Source: Thermoplasmata archaeon
GTDB lineage: Archaea > Thermoplasmatota > Thermoplasmata > Thermoplasmatales > Thermoplasmataceae
Direction of reading: 5' to 3'
NCBI GenBank assembly: GCA_021833045.1
Contig: JAKBGP010000136.1
Span: 1-6,159, forward strand
Length of the DNA stretch: 6,159 bases
Shown: positions 1 to 5,482 of the stretch, piece by piece
How positions within the stretch are numbered: position 1 is the stretch's first letter
Layout of the letters: every line of letters starts with the position of its first letter
Program-made: the position numbers and the translations under genes
The notes under the pieces: generated by a model
Told to the model about the DNA's origin: nothing
Seen by the model: the letters and a program-made list of their open reading frames with translations, nothing else
Databases searched by the model: none

Positions 1-119
1 ATATAATAATTAGACAGGAACATATAGAGTGAAAACAGCAACAGGACTCCTGCGAACTCCCAATTACGGCTGAACCAGCCTTTAAATTTTTTTATAGATT
101 CAATTTCCTGGAGTTCCAT
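1..119 (-). CDS. N-terminus of an unidentified membrane-anchored protein (partial, runs off left edge)
   Basis: Only 39 codons are present, starting at the ATG on 119-117 and continuing past the window edge. The next in-frame codons upstream reach a TAG without another ATG, GTG or TTG, which supports this start. Residues 1-20 are polar and charged (ELQEIESIKKFKGW, then RNW). Residues 23-39 are hydrophobic (AGVLLLFSLYMFLSNYY), consistent with a first transmembrane helix with a basic cytoplasmic N-terminus. The start resembles many polytopic archaeal membrane proteins, including oligosaccharyltransferases, but too little is visible to name a family. It follows pheT on the same strand after a 97-base gap. 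It may be cotranscribed with pheT or use a weak TATA-like element in that gap. Confidence 0.6.
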   Translation of the reverse strand, partial: MELQEIESIKKFKGWFSRNWEFAGVLLLFSLYMFLSNYY

Positions 120-216
120 TTCTTGACTACCGAAGACGCTAATACAATTGAACTATTAAAATGTTTAAGAATATTCCACCCATTGATTTCCCTAGATATT
201 TGAGAATTTCAGCCTT
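120..216 (-). other. Spacer between pheT and the downstream membrane-protein gene
   Basis: This 97-base AT-rich gap holds no gene. Read on the minus strand it contains a TATA-like stretch (TTAAACATTTTAAT, about 168-155). From it a transcript could start some 10-20 bases before the ATG at 119. No clear U-tract terminator follows the pheT stop. Either read-through from pheT or a separate weak promoter is possible. The ATG has no convincing Shine-Dalgarno, only AAGAA immediately before it. Confidence 0.35.
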
Positions 217-1803
217 TCAATTTGAATTTGTTAATATTGAGCCAAGGCTTAACTCGAGATAGGCAGTTGGAAACGGGATATTAAATTTTTCAAGTAAGAT
301 GGGATGTACTTCCCCTAGAAAATTTGATAAAGAATTATTTTCAGAAAAGATAATATTCCCTGACCGTCCATTGATAAAATGATCATTTTTGGTTGGTCTG
401 ATTTCAGATAACCTAACATTCAGGGCCCGCAGCAGAGCATCCAGTACACCTTTAATTGTGTCGTAAGATACTGATTTTCCACTCATTATGCAACCTAAGG
501 AGGTTTCCTGTGTTCCGTTGTCCCTGATGCAATCACCTACCTCAAACAGTGTCTGCGGAAATGGTTGAGCCCGGTTTCTTTCAACTGCCCTTATAAGACT
601 TGAGAGTAAATCCTGTCTTATTCGACTGAAGTCGGAACTTTTGGGATTGTTTATTTGGAAGAACTGATCCAAATCAATTGAATCTGAAAGGACAAAATTC
701 TTTACCTCTTGAAATCCCAGTCCTACCATTAACTCTCTTAGAACATTTGAGGCGTGGTTGATTTTATTTTCTTTTCCAATAAAGTTATTCTCTAATACTC
801 CCTCGTGAATGTTTTCAATTCCGTAACCTTTTATAAAGTCTTCTATTATATCAACCTCTCCCATTATGTCTACTCTGCCTATGGGAATGGAGCAATATCT
901 CTCATTGTATTTAATTCCCATTTTTGCTAATGTTCTTAACATGGTATCCTCATTAACTTTTATTCCTACTATATTTTTAATGATCTCAGATGAGATTTTG
1001 ATTTTCTTTAAACTTAGATTATTCTGGTAGCTTGAATATCTTTCTGGTAAGGAGATATTTATTCCTTTACTTAAGAAATACCCAGCCATTAGTCTAAATC
1101 CAAGGTCCAGTCCCTGTTGTGATGTTGCCGTTATGTCCACAAGCATTCTCTCTGTCCTGGAAGTTACTCTGGTTCTGTATGAATTGAAAAACGGTGGAAC
1201 TGATATAATACCTGATTCATCAGAAACTCCTACAACTTCTTTATTGTTCTGTAATAATTGATATTTTATCCCTTTTTCATGCTCTGTTAATAGTTCAGAA
1301 ATCTTACCTTTCATTCCATCATAAGTTGTTATTACTTCATTAGCGTCAACTGGACCATAAACAATTTTTCCTCTAATAGCAGATAAATCATGAGCTCCAA
1401 TGGCAAATTTACTTCTACTTTTCCCAACCGACTCTGAAACACGATCGGAGTACTCCAAAAAATCTTGATTTATAATATTATGACTGTTGTCATCCTCAAG
1501 ATCATCGGTCATAAAGACAACAAAGTATGGTCTTGTTCTGGCTGCATGAACTGAAATATTTTCTTTTTTTAAAAATATTTTTCCATTCCTCATTTTTCCA
1601 GTTTTGTATATTTGAAAACAGTTGAAAAGAGATCCAATGGAGTAAAGGTCTGGTCTATCTGGATTCAACTCTATTTTTATATCATCTTCAACCTGAGGTT
1701 CGAAACTGAATCCAATTATTCTTGAAAATTCGTAAATGTTTTCCTTCCAATCTAAGCCGAAATATTCTTCTAATGTTTCCCGGTTTGATCTTATTACTAC
1801 CAT
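217..1803 (-). CDS. pheT: Phenylalanyl-tRNA synthetase beta subunit, archaeal type
   Basis: PheT is the non-catalytic, tRNA-binding beta chain of the cytoplasmic (alpha-beta)2 enzyme that charges tRNA-Phe. The 528-aa product fits archaeal/eukaryotic PheT, at the short end of a family usually nearer 540-560. The N-terminus carries the signature ELNPDRPDLYSI (residues 45-56). A B3/4-type region follows (about 80-240), with RPYFVV (91-96), AIGAHDL (134-140) and LVDITAT (221-227). A B5 domain covers about 263-335, with the acidic Mg-binding pattern RVDIMGEVDIIED (310-322). The C-terminal synthetase-like core has SLIRAVERN (402-410), LFEVGD (419-424) and LGEVHP (496-501). There is no bacterial-style C-terminal anticodon-binding domain, as expected for archaea. 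The gene starts five bases after the RHH gene's stop, with AAGGA nine bases before the ATG, so the two are almost surely one transcript. The alpha subunit gene (pheS) is not in this window. Confidence 0.95.
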   Translation of the reverse strand: MVVIRSNRETLEEYFGLDWKENIYEFSRIIGFSFEPQVEDDIKIELNPDRPDLYSIGSLFNCFQIYKTGKMRNGKIFLKKENISVHAARTRPYFVVFMTDDLEDDNSHNIINQDFLEYSDRVSESVGKSRSKFAIGAHDLSAIRGKIVYGPVDANEVITTYDGMKGKISELLTEHEKGIKYQLLQNNKEVVGVSDESGIISVPPFFNSYRTRVTSRTERMLVDITATSQQGLDLGFRLMAGYFLSKGINISLPERYSSYQNNLSLKKIKISSEIIKNIVGIKVNEDTMLRTLAKMGIKYNERYCSIPIGRVDIMGEVDIIEDFIKGYGIENIHEGVLENNFIGKENKINHASNVLRELMVGLGFQEVKNFVLSDSIDLDQFFQINNPKSSDFSRIRQDLLSSLIRAVERNRAQPFPQTLFEVGDCIRDNGTQETSLGCIMSGKSVSYDTIKGVLDALLRALNVRLSEIRPTKNDHFINGRSGNIIFSENNSLSNFLGEVHPILLEKFNIPFPTAYLELSLGSILTNSN

Positions 1804-1808
1804 ATATA

Positions 1809-2135
1809 TCAGTCCTTTTTATCCCGTTCCAAACTTTCGCTCTCGTTACTAATTTTATTTCTGGTATATTCTTTCAACACGCTTCTAATTAGATCATCAA
1901 TGGACACAGCTTCTCCTCTCTGCAATAATGAGTTTAGGTCATCTACCATTTTCCTTGTCAACTGAACTTCAACTTTTTTATTAATTCCTTCATCGTCATT
2001 TTTTTCGAGAAATTCTCTTAGTGCAATCCTGATGATCTCGGATATGCTTTCATAATTATATCTGTCTAAAAGTCTTTCCATTCTATCCATATCATCTTCT
2101 GATAATCTAATTGTTATTCTATAAGGAACTGCCAT
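1809..2135 (-). CDS. Tandem ribbon-helix-helix (CopG/Arc-like) DNA-binding protein
   Basis: The 108-aa product contains two RHH units in one chain. Unit 1 has strand YRITIRL (5-11), helix A about 12-25 and helix B ISEIIRIALREFLEK (31-45). Unit 2 has strand KKVEVQL (53-59), helix A about 60-74 and helix B SIDDLIRSVLKEYTRNK (78-94). The units align without gaps over about 42 residues, offset by 48. A charged tail follows (95-108). RHH proteins normally dimerise, each monomer giving one strand of the DNA-contacting ribbon. Here a single chain could supply both strands, as described for the TraY family. A DNA-binding regulator is well supported; its target is unknown. It is the first gene of the operon with pheT, so autoregulation of that operon and control of the divergent tes promoter are reasonable inferences. 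The start is ATG at 2135, preceded by GGCGGT, a poor Shine-Dalgarno match. Confidence 0.88.
   Translation of the reverse strand: MAVPYRITIRLSEDDMDRMERLLDRYNYESISEIIRIALREFLEKNDDEGINKKVEVQLTRKMVDDLNSLLQRGEAVSIDDLIRSVLKEYTRNKISNESESLERDKKD
1813..1817 (-). promoter_or_regulatory. Ribosome binding site of pheT inside the end of the RHH gene
   Basis: On the minus strand AAGGA lies nine bases before the pheT ATG (1803). It is formed by the last lysine and aspartate codons of the upstream RHH gene. Its position supports the ATG at 1803 as the start and suggests translational coupling between the two genes. Confidence 0.55.
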
Positions 2136-2173
2136 AATGAACCGCCATTAAATATGTTTCATTAAGTTTATTC

Positions 2174-2192
2174 AGTTTATAAATATTTGTCC
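2174..2192 (-). promoter_or_regulatory. Promoter (TATA box) of the RHH-pheT operon
   Basis: The minus strand reads ACAAATATTTATAAACTG, with an archaeal TATA box TTTATAAA centred near 2180 and a purine-containing BRE-like stretch before it. Archaeal transcription starts about 25-27 bases downstream of the box centre, which places the start near 2153-2155. The leader would be about 18-20 bases, just enough to include the GGCGGT element before the ATG at 2135. Confidence 0.6.
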
Positions 2193-2539
2193 TAAAAATC
2201 TCTACACACATTGAGAATAAACGTTAACAACCTTACCTAAAAAAGCTTTATCATACCATTTTATTCAATTAAAATATTAAAAGAACTCAACTTTTAACAG
2301 TTGTTAAATCCCTTTTTTTGTAGTTCTAAGAGTGAAATAACCAGAACGACTTACAGTAATATCAATAAGCAAAAAGCTCTTTAAATTTCATTATGTAATG
2401 GAGATAAGAGATGATTTTATCCTAGGACATTTTATCCAAAAATATCTTTATATTGTACAGAATAAATAAAAAGATTTGACCCAATTAAACCCATTGTTAA
2501 TAAAAAATAGACATATGAGCTGAACCATATTCCGATAAA

Positions 2540-2556
2540 GTAGTTCCCAAAACTAC
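2540..2556. repeat. Inverted repeat next to the tes promoter, possible operator
   Basis: GTAGTT and AACTAC form a perfect 6-bp dyad with a 5-base spacer, ending about eight bases before the TATA element of tes. The half-site GTAGTTC also occurs at 2320-2326. The position suits a repressor or activator site. Which protein binds it, if any, is unknown; the divergent tandem RHH protein is the nearest candidate. Confidence 0.35.
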
Positions 2557-2574
2557 AAAACTCTTTTAATATTG
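2557..2574 (+). promoter_or_regulatory. Promoter (TATA box) of the tes gene
   Basis: The sequence AAAACTC followed by TTTTAATATT gives an AT-rich TATA-like box centred near 2568 with an A-rich BRE-like element before it. The expected transcription start is near 2590-2595. That would give a very short leader containing the AAGGTGA ribosome binding site. The match is fair, not perfect. Confidence 0.5.
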
Positions 2575-2593
2575 GAATGTCTACAATAGAAAT

Positions 2594-2600
2594 AAGGTGA
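2594..2600 (+). promoter_or_regulatory. Strong Shine-Dalgarno that selects the TTG start of tes
   Basis: AAGGTGA matches the archaeal 16S 3' end (AGGAGGTGA consensus) closely. It ends seven bases before the TTG at 2608, an ideal spacing. The first ATG, at 2617, would be sixteen bases away. This makes TTG the more likely start, adding three residues before the first internal Met. Confidence 0.65.
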
Positions 2601-2607
2601 AAAAAAA

Positions 2608-4431
2608 TTGATTGCAATGGAAGAAAGGAATAAATATCCCGAAGTCAGATTTGCCAGTGACTTTGAGATAAGCAAGAATGCACCGTTCAAGACCGTCGAT
2701 GAGTTTATAGGTGCCATGAGGAACCTTATCTCAGATGACATGATGCTAATAAGGGTTACAGAAAGCTTGTGCCCAATATGTGTTGATGATGAGAAATTTG
2801 ACCAGATGAGAATTCCAGCCATAGTTTATGAAAATGCTGGAGAAGTAAAGTTAATAAAGGAATGCGCTGAGCATGGAATAACAAAGGAGAAATACTGGGA
2901 AGATTACGATATGTACCAGGAAGCCAAAAAATGGCAGGACCCCGGAGTTAAGATATTAAACCCACATGTTGCATACCTTGAGTCAAAAATAGTTTGTCCT
3001 ACACACTGCGGACTTTGCGTAAAACATAAGTCACATACTGGACTCGGAAATGTAGTAGTTACAAACAGGTGTGACCTTTCCTGCTGGTACTGTTTCTTCT
3101 ATGCAAAAGAGAATGAGCCAATTTACGAGCCATCACAGGATCAGGTCCGAATGATGCTAAGAAGGATGAGAAATGAAAAACCAGTAGGAGCTAATGCAGT
3201 TCAAATAACAGGTGGAGAACCAACAATCAGAGACGACATACTTGATGTGATCAAAATAGCCAGAGAAGAGGGATATGAACACATACAGTTGAACACGAAC
3301 AGTGTAAGAGCAGCCTTTGACCCAGATTTCCCGAAGAAGATAAGAGAAGCTGGTTCCAACGTAGTTTATACGAGTTTTGATGGACCGACCCCAAGATCAA
3401 ACCCAAAGAATTTCTGGGAAATTCCGGCCGCATTACAGAATTACAAGAATGCTCCAATGGGAGTGGTTCTGGTTCCAACAGTTATAGGCGGAATAAATGA
3501 TATGTACCTTGGTGATACAATCAGATTTGGTCTTTCTAACATCGATTCGGTTAGGGCAGTAAACTTCCAGCCAGTAAGTTTGGTAGGAAGAATGCCAGAC
3601 AGAATGAGAGAAAAACAGAGAGTCACCATACCAGGATGCATAAAGAAGATTGAGCAACAGACTGATGGTATGATCGGAAGAGAAGACTTCTTCACAGTTC
3701 CTTCTACTACAAAGGTTTCAAACTTTGTTGAGCAGCTAAAAGGAAAGGATATGTACAAACTTTCAATACATTTTGCCTGTGGAATGGGAACTTATCTCTT
3801 CAAGGAAGGAGACAAGATTACTCCAATAACCAGATTCATAGATGTAAGAGGAATGTTCGAGTACATTGGTGAACTTGCGGATGATATAAAGGATTCATCA
3901 TTCAAGACTGTTAGGAAAGTAACTTCAGCAGCAAAACTGTTAGCCAGTCTCAAGAAATTCGTGGACTATGAAAAGGCACCGAAGGATTTCAGTATAAAGG
4001 ACATGGTATATAACGCATTTACTGAGGGAGATTACCACGGATTAAAGGCTTTCCACTACAAGAGTATGTTCATAGGATTCATGCACTTCATGGACCCATA
4101 CACATATGATGTGGACAGAGTTGAAAGATGCGATATCCATTATGCAATGCCTGATGGAAGGGTTGTTCCATTCTGTGCTTTCAATGTTATACCTGAGCTC
4201 TACAGAGATGCAACGCAGAGAAAGTATTCAATTCCTGCTAAAACATATGAAGAGAGAACGGGAAAGAACCTGAAGAAGGAAAAGTACTTCAGGGAGTACA
4301 CACTGGAAGAAAAGAAGTCTATACTAAACTTCTACGAGAAGAGCATAGGCAGGAAACTTTCACAGGATGAGATTGGACTCAATCTCAACGAAGCCATACC
4401 AGTGATATCTTCTGACAAACCAGAAGATTAA
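2608..4431 (+). CDS. tes: Radical SAM tetraether lipid synthase (Tes, MJ0619-like)
   Basis: This family couples the phytanyl tails of two archaeal diether lipids by radical C-C bond formation, giving the membrane-spanning tetraethers (GDGT) of thermoacidophiles. The 607-aa product has the expected layout. An N-terminal metal site has CPIC (C55, C58) and a partner C86 in ECAEHG, rubredoxin or zinc-ribbon like. A second set CPTHCGLC (C130, C134, C137) suits an auxiliary iron-sulfur cluster. The radical SAM motif CDLSCWYC (C155, C159, C162; CX3CX2C) follows, then TGGEP (201-205) for SAM binding. C344, C391, C508 and C523 lie in the C-terminal half and could ligate another cluster. There is no transmembrane helix, so peripheral membrane action is expected. 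Gene length and cysteine set look complete. It has its own promoter and a strong ribosome site, and looks richer in GC than pheT, fitting high expression. It diverges from the RHH-pheT operon, and archease follows after 14 bases. Family assignment is by motif recognition; substrate is inferred. Confidence 0.85.
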   Translation: MIAMEERNKYPEVRFASDFEISKNAPFKTVDEFIGAMRNLISDDMMLIRVTESLCPICVDDEKFDQMRIPAIVYENAGEVKLIKECAEHGITKEKYWEDYDMYQEAKKWQDPGVKILNPHVAYLESKIVCPTHCGLCVKHKSHTGLGNVVVTNRCDLSCWYCFFYAKENEPIYEPSQDQVRMMLRRMRNEKPVGANAVQITGGEPTIRDDILDVIKIAREEGYEHIQLNTNSVRAAFDPDFPKKIREAGSNVVYTSFDGPTPRSNPKNFWEIPAALQNYKNAPMGVVLVPTVIGGINDMYLGDTIRFGLSNIDSVRAVNFQPVSLVGRMPDRMREKQRVTIPGCIKKIEQQTDGMIGREDFFTVPSTTKVSNFVEQLKGKDMYKLSIHFACGMGTYLFKEGDKITPITRFIDVRGMFEYIGELADDIKDSSFKTVRKVTSAAKLLASLKKFVDYEKAPKDFSIKDMVYNAFTEGDYHGLKAFHYKSMFIGFMHFMDPYTYDVDRVERCDIHYAMPDGRVVPFCAFNVIPELYRDATQRKYSIPAKTYEERTGKNLKKEKYFREYTLEEKKSILNFYEKSIGRKLSQDEIGLNLNEAIPVISSDKPED

Positions 4432-4436
4432 TCCTA

Positions 4437-4442
4437 TTTTTT
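4437..4442 (+). terminator. T6 tract after tes, possible partial terminator
   Basis: Six T residues lie in the 14-base gap between the tes stop and the archease ATG. Archaeal RNA polymerase can terminate at U-tracts without a hairpin. No promoter is visible at the right distance for archease, so the tract would at most attenuate read-through and lower archease relative to tes. Confidence 0.3.
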
Positions 4443-4445
4443 ATA

Positions 4446-4853
4446 ATGTTTAAAATTATTGATCACGAAGCCGATACAACTATAAGATTTTTTTACAGCA
4501 GTATTGATGAAATAGTAACGTCAATTATAAAGAGTTTTCAGGAAACGGTTTTAGGCAGATCGGAAGATTTGGAATGGGGAGAACTTGAAACTATTAATAT
4601 TGCAATCGATTGTAAGTTAAGCTACAAATTTTTAGCTATCGATCTTTTTAATGAAATGATTTTTTTAATGGAAGAAAAGGACATATTTCCAGTTGAGATG
4701 AAAAAGATAAGTTTTAATGGGGACGCTAACAATCTGGAGATCATCTATGGTAAGTGCCTAAACGTTAGAAATTATAACGCTATTCCAAAAGCAGCAACAA
4801 CAAACAGTGGTAAGACCTCTGACCAATTCTTTGATATAACACTTGACCTGTAA
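4446..4853 (+). CDS. Archease, divergent (RtcB tRNA-ligase cofactor)
   Basis: Archease speeds the guanylylation and turnover of RtcB, the ligase that joins tRNA exons after intron removal. The 135-aa length is typical. Recognisable family elements are the N-terminal [15 protein letters not shown] (2-16), with the conserved H-x-A-D pattern (H7, D10), the helix [12 protein letters not shown] (66-77, matching the usual DWLNELLYL), KAATTN (115-120) and the C-terminal acidic end FFDITLDL (128-135). The usual motif is KAxTYH, so the tyrosine-histidine pair is replaced (TN here). The acidic residues thought to bind metal at the N- and C-termini remain (D10, D130). No Shine-Dalgarno and no promoter precede the ATG, so it probably depends on the tes transcript. 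RtcB is not in this window. The family call is moderately sure because the sequence is divergent. Confidence 0.75.
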   Translation: MFKIIDHEADTTIRFFYSSIDEIVTSIIKSFQETVLGRSEDLEWGELETINIAIDCKLSYKFLAIDLFNEMIFLMEEKDIFPVEMKKISFNGDANNLEIIYGKCLNVRNYNAIPKAATTNSGKTSDQFFDITLDL

Positions 4854-4933
4854 AAAAAGAAAGTGGATGTTTAGGAACCAGAACTGAGCTTATACTAACT
4901 AAAGTTTTATTTTGTGAAAGTATTTACCTTAGT
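4854..4933 (+). other. Spacer between archease and the arginine decarboxylase gene
   Basis: This 80-base gap contains the promoter of the next gene near its right end and an A-rich stretch directly after the archease stop. No T-rich terminator longer than four bases and no small gene were seen. Confidence 0.4.
4899..4913 (+). promoter_or_regulatory. Promoter of the arginine decarboxylase gene, apparently leaderless
   Basis: CTAAAGTTTTATTTT combines a BRE-like AAAG and a TATA-like TTTTATT centred near 4908. The ATG lies 26 bases from that centre, where transcription itself should begin. There is no Shine-Dalgarno before the ATG. Together these suggest a leaderless mRNA, a common arrangement in Thermoplasmata. 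Confidence 0.55.
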
Positions 4934-5482
4934 ATGACCAATTTAGTACCGAGTAAGCTTTTTTTCACCAGAGGTGTCGGAAGAGGAGATACCATGTTAA
5001 GATCCTTTGAGGAGGCACTCAGAGATGCAGGAATAGCCCAGTTTAACATCGTCGCAGTGAGTTCCATATTCCCCCCTGGTGCTCAGATAGTAAGCAGGGA
5101 GGAAGGATTGAATTATCTGAATCCTGGACAAATCCTCTTTACTGTACTTGCAAGGAACGCTTCAAATGAAATGAACAGAATGCTTTCTTCTGCAATCGGA
5201 TATGCAATTCCTACAGATAGGAGCAGATGGGGGTATCTGAGCGAACACCACAGTTTTGGGGAAACGGAAAAAAAAGCTGGCTTTTTTGCCGAGAAGTTAG
5301 CAGCTGAAATGCTTGCAAGCACCACTGGTGAACAGGATCAGCTGGTGTGGGATGGCAAGAATGAAGAGTACAGATTGAAAGATAGAATTCTACAAACTAA
5401 GAACATATGCTCAACCGCAGTGGTTTTGAAGGAGGATGAATGGACAACCACCATAGGTGCAGCAGTATTGATAGTTGAATGA
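4934..5482 (+). CDS. pdaD: Pyruvoyl-dependent arginine decarboxylase proenzyme
   Basis: The enzyme converts L-arginine to agmatine and CO2 in the cytoplasm. Agmatine feeds archaeal polyamine synthesis and the agmatidine modification of tRNA-Ile that TiaS makes. The 182-aa proenzyme should self-cleave between Ser43 and Ser44 in the motif [10 protein letters not shown] (42-51), matching the Methanocaldococcus enzyme's SSIMPPEAE. The products are a beta chain (1-43) and an alpha chain whose new N-terminal Ser44 becomes the pyruvoyl group. The second active-site region is GYLSEHH (100-106), with E104 as the likely proton donor corresponding to the conserved catalytic glutamate. The C-terminus [12 protein letters not shown] is also family-like. 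The protein is somewhat longer than the roughly 165-aa methanogen enzyme, with an extra stretch near 129-150. The gene has its own promoter, and its stop overlaps the leuS start. Arginine is the expected substrate; a sister activity cannot be fully excluded. Confidence 0.9.
   Translation: MTNLVPSKLFFTRGVGRGDTMLRSFEEALRDAGIAQFNIVAVSSIFPPGAQIVSREEGLNYLNPGQILFTVLARNASNEMNRMLSSAIGYAIPTDRSRWGYLSEHHSFGETEKKAGFFAEKLAAEMLASTTGEQDQLVWDGKNEEYRLKDRILQTKNICSTAVVLKEDEWTTTIGAAVLIVE

Larger units (their letters stand above)
2136..2607. promoter_or_regulatory. AT-rich divergent intergenic region between RHH-pheT and tes
   Basis: This 472-base stretch separates two divergent transcripts and holds no convincing gene. 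It contains outward TATA boxes near each end (about 2180 minus, about 2568 plus). Short symmetric elements are present. They are TTTAAC/GTTAAA (2293-2298 and 2303-2308), AGAACT/AGTTCT (2282-2287 and 2322-2327), GTAGTT/AACTAC (2540-2545 and 2551-2556) and TCCTAGGA (2420-2427). The 9-mer ATTTTATCC is repeated at 2414 and 2429. TTGTTAA or its complement occurs at 2224, 2301 and 2494. No tRNA-like T-arm or other RNA gene signature was found. The length is large for a compact archaeal genome, so a regulatory role is plausible but unproven. Confidence 0.5.

Noticed and set aside
2293..2319. Hairpin plus T7 as a classic intrinsic terminator
   Set aside because: The stem is only six AU-rich pairs, CCC separates it from the T-run, and no plus-strand gene precedes it. 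It is kept only as a low-interest repeat.
2398..2469. Plus-strand ATG frame of 23 codons (MEIRDDFILGHF...)
   Set aside because: There is no Shine-Dalgarno, and the nearest TATA-like stretch is only about 15 bases from the ATG. The size is not informative.
2432..2617. Minus-strand frame of 61 codons in the divergent region, hydrophobic product
   Set aside because: It starts at a TTG inside the tes start region, has no ribosome site, and its F/I/L/Y-rich product is what AT-rich non-coding DNA gives by chance.
2553..3758. Several minus-strand frames opposite tes (2553-2822, 3251-3478, 3433-3657, 3441-3758)
   Set aside because: They lie antisense to a gene with clear family motifs and show no family features of their own.
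5440..5478. ATG preceded by GGAGG at 5431-5435, in frame with leuS
   Set aside because: This frame meets a TGA at 5476-5478 before reaching leuS, and the purine-rich stretch encodes Lys-Glu-Asp of the decarboxylase.
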